Part shown: positions 10,659-20,900 of the stretch, in pieces
How the letters are laid out: each line of letters starts with the position of its first letter
Position numbering within the stretch: position 1 is the stretch's first letter
Origin: Pomacea canaliculata
Lineage: Eukaryota; Mollusca; Gastropoda; Architaenioglossa; Ampullariidae
Length of the DNA: 64,000 bases
Reading direction: 5' to 3'
Assembly: GCF_003073045.1 (NCBI RefSeq)
Contig: NC_037590.1
Coordinates: 1,266,016-1,330,015 of the forward strand
Translations under genes and position numbers: made by a program
Notes under the pieces: model-generated
What the model was told of the DNA's origin: nothing
Seen by the model: the letters and a program-made list of their open reading frames with translations, nothing else
Database searches by the model: none

Positions 10659-11373
10659 ACAACAACAACAACAACGTGAGCTTTCATAGCACGATATCCA
10701 AGCCAAATGCAATCTCTCCCCGCATTACAAACACAAACACACAAGACAGATACAATTCGTGTCAAGTTAACGGACAAGCTAGGTGGATGTTGTGCCGGAT
10801 GCCAATCACAGACCCAGATTTCTCTCCCTGCAGCTGTTCTGGAAGAAAGGCGCGAGACTGTCGCAGCGGGGCTTTGACGGCGCCACACCCGACGAGGTGG
10901 CCAAGGCGCGGACGATGTTCAAGGAGATGGACGATGCTGTCAAAAGTAAGTCCACCTGTTGCCATGGGTAACAAGGGCATGGCATGATGTTTGGTAATGA
11001 ATACTGAGTCAGTGCAGAAAGGTAGTTAATGTCATCAGAAAGCATGCGTCAACGAAATCCAAGAAATAACTATCCTAAGAAAATCTTTGCCTGCATGAAG
11101 AGTATCACAAAATATTAGAAAACTTATGTGGAGGTAAAAAGGAAGCAACTAAACCATAGCATGTTCAATGTCATGCTGCAGGTGGTAATGCTGCAGGTGA
11201 CAATGCTGCAGCTGGTAATGCTGCAGGTGGTAATGCTGCAGGTGGTAATGCTGCAGGTGGTAATGCTGCAGGTGGTGATACCACTAGACTAAAGTCCAAT
11301 GTGTCATGCTGCAGGTGGAAGGGGCGCCGTAAAACGAGCTTTCGAGAATCTGGAAGATCAGCTGGAGGAATAA
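10225..11373 (+). CDS. Small secreted peptide precursor, 79 residues, cationic N-terminal half and acidic tail
   Basis: Exons are 10225-10293, 10834-10945 and 11315-11373, with good GT-AG sites (gtgagt, ctctccctgcag, gtaagt, catgctgcag) and matching phases 0 and 1. Residues 1-22 are a signal peptide (MKLSIVVVVLVTCSVL, then QQSDA before the likely cut). The mature part has no cysteine. It begins WLFWKKGARLSQRGFDG (net positive, two Trp), continues into a predicted helix with DEVAKARTMFKEMDDAVK, and ends GRGAVKR AFENLEDQLEE after a KR cleavage site. I do not recognise a family. Two readings fit: a helical antimicrobial-type precursor (cationic peptide plus anionic propiece), or a peptide hormone or venom-like precursor releasing the Glu-rich C-terminal peptide at KR. 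The gene is divergent from the acidic repeat gene and convergent with GGCX. AATAAA follows at 11527. Confidence 0.75.
10294..10470 (+). repeat. 51-bp tandem repeat starting at the intron 1 splice donor
   Basis: Immediately after the donor (ATGG|gtgagtac) the intron consists of degenerate copies of donor-like sequence (gtgagtgagta and gagggtcac motifs). Two nearly identical 51-bp units lie at 10329-10379 and 10380-10430, with decayed copies on both sides. Several potential GT donors are thereby created. Confidence 0.75.
10585..10674 (+). repeat. Compound AAT/AAC microsatellite
   Basis: About nine AAT units followed by an AAC tract of roughly 20 units, inside the first coding intron of the 79-residue peptide gene. 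Long Leu, Tyr or Cys runs predicted from it on the other strand are artefacts. Confidence 0.95.
11171..11280 (+). repeat. 15-bp minisatellite copying the exon 3 splice acceptor
   Basis: Six 15-bp units (GGTGGTAATGCTGCA) lie at 11181-11270, plus a partial seventh. They are preceded by CAATGTCATGCTGCAGGTGG, which is nearly identical to the sequence at the true acceptor (CAATGTGTCATGCTGCAGG at 11298-11316). Each unit carries TGCTGCAG|GT, so each is a potential acceptor, and CAG|GTGGTA also resembles a donor. The array lies in the second coding intron, directly upstream of the last exon. Confidence 0.9.
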
Positions 11374-11526
11374 GAAGGCCCTAAGAGATGGGAGAGAATC
11401 TGTGGACATATTTATACTAAGATGATCAGGCGGCGAGAGAACAAAATTCGTGGTGTCACAGTTTTAAAAGTATTTACAGAAGTCAATTTCTAATCAAACT
11501 GCAGATGTCTAAAATTTGTAGAAGCC

Positions 11527-11532
11527 AATAAA
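11527..11532 (+). terminator. Poly(A) signal of the secreted peptide gene
   Basis: AATAAA, 154 bases after the TAA stop at 11371-11373. It gives a short 3' UTR and completes a compact gene. Confidence 0.7.
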
Positions 11533-11534
11533 AA

Positions 11535-12937
11535 TGAAGTTCACAATTGTTGCTGTCATTTATTATTTTTGTTTGTGTGTGAGTGTGAGTGAGAGGTGTG
11601 TGTGTGTGTGTGGGGTCCTGTGTGAGAGTGCGCTCGGGAAAGTGTGTTTAAAAAATAGTTTTTTTAATGTAACGTTTGAAAGGCCGCCTGGTCCATATCA
11701 ACAGACAATACTGCTGGTTACATGCATACCAACATCTAGCTGGACACCTGTGTCAAGGGTCTGACAATGAAACAAGAGTTTGGCATTTCCCACGACATAA
11801 CCTTATGTGGTGTACATAGTCATGGAAACCCACTGTCAAGCCTTCTGTTACAAACCTTAAAAGGGTAGGGAAGATATGGTAGGGAAGTGAACTATATGTG
11901 TTATGTCGAGATAAATACTCAGGAAGTATCAACAGAAAGTAGTACAGTCTTCCACGTTTGTATCATCTCACTGATTATATACAGCACTGCCCACATTAGG
12001 GAAGTAGAAACTCCAGCGAGTCCTTAATTGACATGGAGGTATACAACTCATCGTACTTGCCAGACACCGTGAGACTGAATCAGTTGCTCTTCGAGGTTTT
12101 CAAATGTAAATGAACAGTGGAGTGCAATTAAAACATAATTATTATTTACCCCCCACCCCACAAAAAATCCTTCCATCCTGCAGGTACCCGCATACAAATA
12201 TCACACCCAGAAGGTCCGTGATGTCACGTTTGAACACTGATAAGCCTAATTAACATATAACACATTAACATATAATACATGTCCCACCTCCATTAGTTCT
12301 TTAAGTGTAAAGGTGAGTGTTCGTAATATATTCATGTCTCTTCTTCCTCCTATCTCTGTACCCTCCTCTCTCCCCCTCTACTGTATTGAGTGTTTCAGTA
12401 TTCGTTACTTTGATTCCCCCCACCCCCACATACACACACTTTATCGCGCCCCAGTAGTGGCCTTTGACCCGAGATAATTGAAGGATTAATCAATCGACTG
12501 ACTGCTGTACTTTGTTGCCTTCTTGTCCAGCTTCTCTCCCCTTCCATTGCTGACAGACCACTCTGCCATCTGTTGACACACCCAGACAAAGAGACAAACA
12601 GCCACAAACAAGGTAGAAACAGAGATTGTGAGTCAGTTTAGAGAGGACTGTTGTAGGTTTGTCATATACGTCTCTTACAACGAGATTCTGCTTAATACTA
12701 CTCAAATGATATGTAACTTAATTATTATATGAATAAATTACTATGATGTGCTTGCATACCTACATGTAAGCGCCTGGAGTCTGGCGGATGCTAGAAAAAG
12801 GTGCTATACAAATGTGCTATTTATTATTATTAAATAACTTACAAGTTTATTCTATTAAATTTTTTCAAAGAATACATCCAAAAGTTAATTTATTATACAC
12901 AAATACAACTAATTATTTTAATATTCACATGTGGTGT
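11535..12937. other. Intergenic region with a SINE-like 3' tail
   Basis: No gene is supported. GT-rich sequence lies at 11575-11612. At 12768-12835 the sequence TAAGCGCCTGGAGTCTGGCG, then a GGTGCTATACAAATG motif and an ATT-rich tail, resembles the 3' tail family shared by many marine-invertebrate SINEs. The head with pol III boxes is not evident. Confidence 0.4.
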
Positions 12938-13025
12938 TAGCTTAATTTTACTGCATTGTAGGATATTGTTCCAACTCAAATGGTAAAGGTATCAGATGAT
13001 GTAACATTAGTGTGTGAAGACATAT
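12938..13025 (+). repeat. Direct repeat copy A (about 85 bp)
   Basis: Starts TAGCTTAATTTTACTGCATT and ends with a TAACATTAGTGTGTGAAGA block. Copy B at 13668-13750 has the same start and the same block (TAACATTAGTATGTGAAGA), with a diverged middle. Confidence 0.75.
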
Positions 13026-13326
13026 CGCACTTAGGCTTTGTTTTATTTGTTGTATGGACATTAGTAACTGATTGTCAGGGTTATTACTAAGAACACTAAA
13101 AACCAAATGTGTTTTTTGAGTTGCTTTATGTACCAAGTTTCTAAATATGAATACAATTATAAGAAATGGACTTAGAAATAATCTAATAGTTGTTAGTAAT
13201 AAATATTAATCTAAAAAAAAACTATTTTCAATTCAAGAAGTAAATGGTTTTACTTCAGACATTAGAGGAAAGTATACAACCTTGAACATGAGTGGCCCAA
13301 AGTTAGCTATTCTCAAGTGGACTTAC

Positions 13327-13590
13327 TCTGAAGTATACATCATGTGTATCTCTCCACCAACCCCACTGTCAGAGTCAAGGAAGAGAATAAGTTGTTCTTC
13401 CACCTTAGTGTCTTCCACATCCTGCGATCACAGTGGATTAAATTAAGAACAAATTCAAAGGAAATGATTGCTGACTAGAAACAGCGATTTGTTCATCGTT
13501 AACAGTGACCAGGACCAGGATGTTGACTTCTTCACACCACAGTCGGAGGTTGGTGGTGTCGACAGCTTCCCCATGCAATGAACCACTCAT
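13327..13590 (-). CDS. Possible small minus-strand gene: 50-residue ORF plus a downstream exon-like block
   Basis: A TATA-like TATAAAAT at 13630-13623 lies 33 bases before an ATG at 13590. It opens a 50-residue frame (MSGSLHGEAVDTTNLRLWCE, then EVNILVLVTVND) ending at 13438. Just downstream, 13421-13327 is bounded by an acceptor (GATCGCAG) and a donor (TCAGA|gtaagt) and encodes DVEDTKVEEQLILFLDSDSG, then VGGEIHMMYTS. Both blocks read like protein, but I recognise neither. No good donor linking them is apparent, so this could be a decayed copy of a gene. An 85-bp direct repeat flanks the pair. Confidence 0.25.
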
Positions 13591-13667
13591 GGCCGCCAGT
13601 ATTACATGTCCGCTGTTTATTTATTTTATAAGCTTCATACCCCGTGCACCATTATTAAACTGATCGT

Positions 13668-13750
13668 TAGCTTAATTTTACTGCATTGTATGATATAGTT
13701 CATATCCACGTATCACACGATGATATAACATTAGTATGTGAAGAGTGTAT
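13668..13750 (+). repeat. Direct repeat copy B (about 83 bp)
   Basis: Partner of the copy at 12938-13025, in the same orientation and 730 bp away. It shares the first 22 bases and the TAACATTAG block near the end. Confidence 0.75.
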
Positions 13751-14568
13751 TAGTGCATCAATCGTCTTCTTTCACGAATAGGTGTGTTGAAGTCTAGTCC
13801 AAATGTTTTACCAAACTCTTTCATTACTTTCCTTTATAAAACTTCCATTTTGCATGCAAACTTTGGTGGATGTCTAGACTCTCCATCTTGATCTACACAC
13901 CGGAAGTTCGATCTACACACCGGAAGTGCTATGGTGTACAATGCTTTGCAGACGATAACAAGTGTTCGCGACCTTTAAACAGACTTTTGTGGGTTTGTCA
14001 AGAATAAAGACAAGCCTGTGACTGTGGATTACTTTTATTTAATTGAGTGATTGTGTCGGGGTGTTTACCGTTATGAGCACGTGACACGTCGTACGCCAGG
14101 TGTTTCTCCGTTGTTTTTCTCTTGTGAGTATCGGCGATGTACTGTATGTGTGCAAGCTACACTTGTGTAAGTGAAGATGGTCTAAGTAATCAGTTAGTGC
14201 GCCGTCGCAACAAACAGGAGGGCGAGGTGTGTACATTTGAAACATATTTTTAAAGCGAGCCATTTTATTGTTTTTGATTTATTTACCGACGTCGTCTGAC
14301 TTTCTTTCGCGCCATCATTAATGAAACACTTGCCATTGTCCAGCATGACAGAGGTGCTACATCCTCCACAGACTTGCTTCTCTCGTATTCATGCATCACT
14401 CGTCCCTTCGTCGCTGTCGTCATTCACTCATCAGTGACGTGTACATGCGCAGTGAACACTTGTCAGTTCTCGTCAGGGTGTCACGCTGACCTTTGACATC
14501 TCATCCGCCACCGGATGTAGCTTCTGACATCTGCATGATGCCAGACTGTCAAGACTTGTCACTCTCAT
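13751..14568. other. Region downstream of GGCX
   Basis: Nothing coding is supported. A short direct repeat (GATCTACACACCGGAAGT, twice) lies at about 13891-13928. Confidence 0.4.
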
Positions 14569-14575
14569 GAAATAT

Positions 14576-14581
14576 TTTATT
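14576..14581 (-). terminator. Probable poly(A) signal of GGCX
   Basis: AATAAA on the minus strand, about 390 bases after the GGCX stop codon at 14971-14969. This would give a 3' UTR of ordinary length. Confidence 0.5.
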
Positions 14582-14968
14582 GGCAGTTGCATTACAAGGT
14601 CATTGACCACTGTGTTAGTGACGTGTAGACAGAAAACAAACAAAACAAACAAACAAAACTTTGAGCGCGGAGTCTGTACACCATACGTGACAACATGGAC
14701 ATCGAATGATTAAAATAAAATAATGTTTGTTTTGTAAACACTAAAGACGACTGAGTTCCTTTGAGTTGAACGACAATGAACCTCCCTGGCTTGGAATATA
14801 ACAGGACTTTGCTGTGATGATTGCTGTCAATCAATGTGATGGTGTGTGTGGTGGACGATGTGATGTGATGATGGCAATGTAGATAATGGCGACATTGACG
14901 ACGATGACACCTCGTGTGAAATTGTTGTCACACTATGGCACATGGCTGGAGTGTGAAAGTCTGTGTTG

Positions 14969-17900
14969 CTAGTGCCGGGGTGAGGCGGCTGGTGTGCCGG
15001 CTGAGTTGAGCTCACGCAGGAAATCATGGAATGGTGTGTCAGTGACGATGCTCTGGACAGCTCCCACAATGAGGTGAAAACTGAGGACAGGAAAAACAAC
15101 AATGACATTGGATTATTTCAAGTGTTGACAACCTCTAAATTGCTGTCACCTCTATAATTGTCTGCGTATTTCTAGCTCCCTTTGTTGTTCTTCCTGTTCT
15201 TGATCACTTCGTGTACACTTCCGCATCTTGTATCTGGCCATGCTGCCTGCTTGCTTCTATCAGCTCTCATCCTTCCTGCTTACAGTTCTTAATGCTGTGA
15301 CTACAACAGAGCCTCATCTCTGACTAAACATGTCTGACTTGAGCTGAGACTTGTACCTCGAACATCTCTGACTAAACATGTATGTGAGACAAGTATCTCA
15401 CCTGCGACAAGTATCTCACCTGCGACTGAACATGTCGTATTTGAGCTGCAGGAAGGTAGCTGCCCTCTCCAGGACTGTTCTCTGTTTCAGACGCTGCTCC
15501 TGCTCCTTGATTGCCAGCATCTGCTGGTACTTCTCCAGCATCGGATCCTTCTGGAACTTCTCTGGAACTTGGTCCCGAGCTGAACAGAAGTCAAACCACA
15601 CTTGGTTTTAAATCATTAGAGAAATGGTTTACAGGCAACACGATCGCTCACTAATACATGTTAAACACTTGACTTAAACCTAAATGGCATTTGGTATGTG
15701 CAACGTGTCTACAGTTTGACCTATGCCCTTATAGCTGTGCTCTAAGCTTTAGTCCACACTTATCTGTATCCTAGTCGAGACGATACAGAACGTAGGTAGA
15801 GACACCAACATATTCTGGTGTGAAGCTGAACAGACTTGTCGTGGAGGACACAGACTGAAGCCGCGAAGATGAAGGAAATTAAAATTATGGTCATAATGAA
15901 AAAACATGATCATAAAGACAGGAGCAGTCCATCAGTTCTGGATTATGCAGCCGGTGCTGGGGCAAACAGCAGCCAAGATAAATATCAAAAGGTTAGACAA
16001 AGTTCACAACATGAGTACGAGGACACCTCTGGGTGCCATGAAAAGCACTCCCACCACAGCAATGGAGGCGGCCACCGGAATACAGCCACTTGAGGCCAGA
16101 AGTCAGAAGACAGTCGAAAATCTTCTACCAAACTATAAAGACTTCCAGACCATGCACCAAACAAAACGAAAAATCAGTACTATAACAAAACTGCCAGAAG
16201 CACTCAACACAAACAAACCAACAAACGCTGATATGGTCAACTTCAAGAGGCTTGTCTGGAATCATGTTCACTCTATCAACAAGAACGACAAAACAATCTG
16301 GCATCCAAACACCTGAAATATGAAAAACTGGTAGGGGACACAATCTCTGTACACTGCATTATGGTCTAGACTTTTGTTCATTTGTTTTCCGCTGATTGGG
16401 AGTGAACCCCTCATATTCATAACATGAACATAATTGATAACATTGATGAAAACAGCGCTGCTTTCATAAAAGTGTTCCTTCACTTTAAAAAAAAGCTTTT
16501 TTTCTGCTGTGAAACTGGTTCTTTGACAAGAATGGAAAAAAGGCAGCAAATACCTGTAGAACCGTTCAACGACAGCTCAAACTCTTTTAGCCTCTCCAAG
16601 AAGTGAACTTCAGTGGTGTTGACAAAGATGTACATGTAACAAGAAGGGTTCAGTGGACACAGTGTGCACAGTGTGGAATCTCCCTGCAGGAATCTGAAGA
16701 ATGAATATCCACTAATTGATTGCAATCATCATAAATTCTACTGCATGCCATCATGTTAAATATCACAGTGTATTTTTGGCTGCTACTATACTACAGAACT
16801 ACTCTGAGTCATGCAAGCCGTTTATGTTTTATAAATATCTTTAACTCATAGCAGCTTATCAGTGAACAGTCAGTAATTAACAGCCAGTAATTATTAGCCA
16901 AAATGTAATCAAGCATCATTGACTTTATTAGTCGATGTGACTATCACAGAAATGGCAATCTTGAAATACAGATTCTTGCACACCTGAAATTTCAGAGAAT
17001 GAATGAGAAGACATCTAGCCAAGTGTTAAACATCTCCGCTCCAGCTCTGGTAGATACTAACTCTACCTGCATTGTCTGCCCTTCGTGAAGGGTTATGTTT
17101 TCAGATGTGTCCGTGCTGCTCATCTGGTACTACCTCCACCATCACCTTGCCCCGTAGCACTGAAATGCTGGCATTGCCAATGTCAGGGTGGACATAGTTC
17201 TCCAAGTGTAGTCCTGCACACAGCAGTGGTACTTTTAGTGTACCCTGTGTACAGCTGTATCAACTGGATGTCAGCAAGAGAGATACTTGTATTGCATGCT
17301 GCTGTAGTTTTCCTAAAGTATATTGTGATCATGAAGAACTGACAGTCTTGCTAGCCTAACATTTCAAGAAAACGGGAAGGATTTCCACACTTTCAGCAAA
17401 TTGTGCAAATCTGCATAGTGATCTAGCACTATTGTTGAAGCCCCTCTCTAAGTTACAATTGTAAATAGTCCAAGACTACATGATCTCCTCACCAGGAAAG
17501 TCTGCCACAAACACAACATCAAGCAACTGTGTGCTGTTGTGCAGCTGGTCCTCTATTTGAGCCAGTTTGCCCCGCCAGTCAGACAAGTCCACCAACAAAG
17601 GCATCATCCAGGGTGTGGGGCTGAAGGCGCTCCAATCTGCATGCAGCACATCCACTCTGGGGTCCACTGTCCTGAACAGATGATTCCACAGTGCTGGGAG
17701 TTAAGAGAAACTTATTGAACTAATGATGTCATCAGGTGTATGAAGTCTGGCACATGCATGTGAGACCATTCTCAGACTTAACTGCCCTTCTAAAGGCTTC
17801 CTGTTCTTGGGGTGATGATAACAATGAAAGACAAAAATGGCTCTACAGACTTTTCAGACCATTAAAATTTTCTTCATAAATGTGAGACATTCTGTAGCAC

Positions 17901-20900
17901 TGCCTCAAAGCAACAACTTTATTTTGCTTGCTCCTCAGTCAACTGCTAGCAGCCCTGTCTACTCACTGACTGACAACCTTTATTCCAGCCCATATCTAGA
18001 CTACCACAGGTCTGAAATTTTTTGGTAATGCTAACACAACTGTTAGTGCAGGTTTTCTCATTTCTGTTACCTTTGCTGAAAACGCTTATTCAGTGAGATC
18101 CAGACATCAAAGTACAGCTCCACGTTGTGAATGTTATGTTTGTCCAGATTCCTGGCAATACACCGGGCATACTGCTGAATCATATCCGGGTGTGAGCTCC
18201 ATCTCCACGACTTAGTCCACATCTGGAAGAACAAGAATATAAAAATAATCATCAAGAATTGTGATGCTGCCTTAACTTTCAATGTGTTTCATTGTAGTCA
18301 CTTGTCTTTTAGCTGCTTTGAAAACTAAAGATTTAAGTAATTGAAGATTAGGTTAATTTAGTGGATTCATTTCTCAAGATCGAACCTCTGGATTCAAATA
18401 GCCCTGATAGCCACTGTCTCTGTCAACAAATGTGATGCGTAGATGCTGCAGTGACCGGGTGTGCACCATCATATCCCAAGAATAACCATAAAGACCCTGT
18501 GTCCAGCTGTTGTAGCCCTATCACAAAGACAAAACAGAAACACACACACACATATATATATATAAGGTCAACTACAGAACTTGTCATCATTAACCCTCAT
18601 ACAACATCGCTGTGTTTAATTTCAGTATCTGTGCCTCACATTAAAAATGTTTGTGTGGGTTGAAGGAGTGGTGGTGATGACAGAGAAGTTTACAGAGCCA
18701 AGAATGATCAGGTATAAAGTTTGCAAGTTTTCTCCACAAACAAGCAGATCATGGCAGAAACTACAAGTATTCCCTGCAAAACAGTAAACTAAACATAGAC
18801 CATGGAAGGCACACAGCATGAATATACTCCTTTAGTTCTCCTGTAATTGCAAATCACGGGTGGTTTGTAGCCTATACATGAAAGCAAGAAATTGTATAGA
18901 GCAAGACATTGTTTGAGGGGAAGCAAAGGCAGTTCTTATTCTTAGAACCACCCTCTCAGGGTTCTCTCCCATATCACTGAAAGAAATGTCATTACCTTGC
19001 ACACATGGCGGGGTTTTTCCTTTTATAATGAGGCATGTCATGTGGTCCCTCCTATAAATGCTCATTTGACTCAAATCACACACACACAGCCACCTACCTT
19101 GGTGATGAAGTGTGAGTAGGGAAGGAAGACCTGCCACACAACAAACATCAGAGTAAAGACGGCAGCCAGACGGTGCCTCGCCATGGGATGGGCAGAAGGT
19201 ATGGTCTGCTTGTGGGATGATCTCTTCCAGACAGTATCTGGTGTCTGCATCAGATAGATGCATAGCAGTGACAAGAAATCCAGACATTTACAGCAATATG
19301 CAGTCCAGAAATATTTGTCAGCAGTACATGCCGTAAGCTGAGCTCCCTGGTGTGGATACAATTTATGCAAGCTGACAAGCCACCAAAGCTTGCGATCTGC
19401 CAAGAATGTATGTACAGCTTACAGCAACCATTTTCTTCATGCAGTTGCATAGAACAGTGTCAGCAAGCCATATGAGCTCTGTCCTAGCTCTTGCAAAAAC
19501 TATAACCAGACTCATCTTGATTTTTATGATCCCAAGTTACACAAGACTGGTTACAAAATGGAAATATGAAACCAGAAAAGAAATTTCTCAGCTTTCATAA
19601 CATAAAATGGCCATGTTTTATCTCGCAGCTTAAAGCATGCAAATAACAAAGATTTACATCGACAAACACTTCAGCTCTTCACACACACAGTTATGCTTTA
19701 AAAATAGAAATATATGATTCTATACATCCATAAACTGTCCTCTCTCTTCTCTCTCTCTTCTCTCTCTCTCTCACACACACAAACAACCATCTCTTCTTAA
19801 GCCACACGAAATATGAGTATCGTTTATTACTCTAGCAGTACATTTTCTGGCTTGATGTATGTCTTAGGGTACAGGCAATGGCTGGAAGGCTGCGTGTCCT
19901 CGTCCACATCTGGTGTCAACAGACGCAGTGCATGTGGAATTCGGCGGAAGACTGCACGCGGCCAGTCAGCATTACAGAACAATGGCTGAGTGGCCAACAT
20001 CATCCAAGGAAACATCCCTTGAATAAGAACAAAATAAAACTAGGTTTGTCTGTGACACTAACATCTGAGGCAACATAACATCTCTCCACATGAAGCTAAA
20101 CACGAGCTCAAAGAAATGTGCTTAAGTTTTGCTGATGAAATGAGTTACAGTTGGAGAGTCCTCCACCAAGTCCAAAGCTGCAGTAAACAGCACTACAGAT
20201 TCTACAGTGGTCTGCATAATGAAGTCTCTGTAATCTGTTCAAGGAGACAATTACCAATGTCTGTCTCATCAATGTCAGTCTGTCCCATCAGTAAGTCAGT
20301 CTGCCTCATTAGCAAGGTGGGGGAGAACTGAAAGAAGATCACCATCCTACTCTCCACAAGGAAGTTCAATGTTTTGTACAAAAGATGCAGTTTTCCTTCA
20401 TTTCATAGCACTCACCAATACTAAAGAGCTGAGAATTCATCAGGTGGAAGGACGAGCAGATGAGGAAACCCAGCAAACGTGTTTTGTTGAAGAAGAGAAG
20501 AAATCCGATGACGAGGTCAATAGTCAGGCCACCGAGATGGACGATGAAGTAGTCAACTTGACCGCTGGTTAAAACGAACCTGTGCACACAAAGTAGCATG
20601 ACACAGAGGACAATCAGTCTGAGTGCTACTTAAAGTCTGCTGAAGCATGATAAAGTGTCCTGGTGAGGTCTGTGGACGGTTAGTCAATGCAAACCATAAA
20701 TATAGCCTCTCCATTGTGCAGCATGTTGTTAGACATGATCCTTGCCATCCCTACACTACAACTGCTGCTCAAGACTAGAAGACTACACTTCTCTGAAACT
20801 TCTGGGTACGTGTATATGCTGTGGTTAGTTACTGTTATTATTTCACAGTTAAGCCAGGAACATCTCAGGTTGATGTTTAGGTTCATTTGAAGTCATCCAC

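Noticed and set aside
10494..10888. Poly-Leu/poly-Tyr frames
   Set aside because: Translation of the AAT/AAC microsatellite inside an intron.
11534..11764. Signal-peptide-like frame MKFTIVAVIYYFCLCVSVSE
   Set aside because: It begins two bases after the poly(A) signal and runs into a GT repeat. There is no splice or downstream support.
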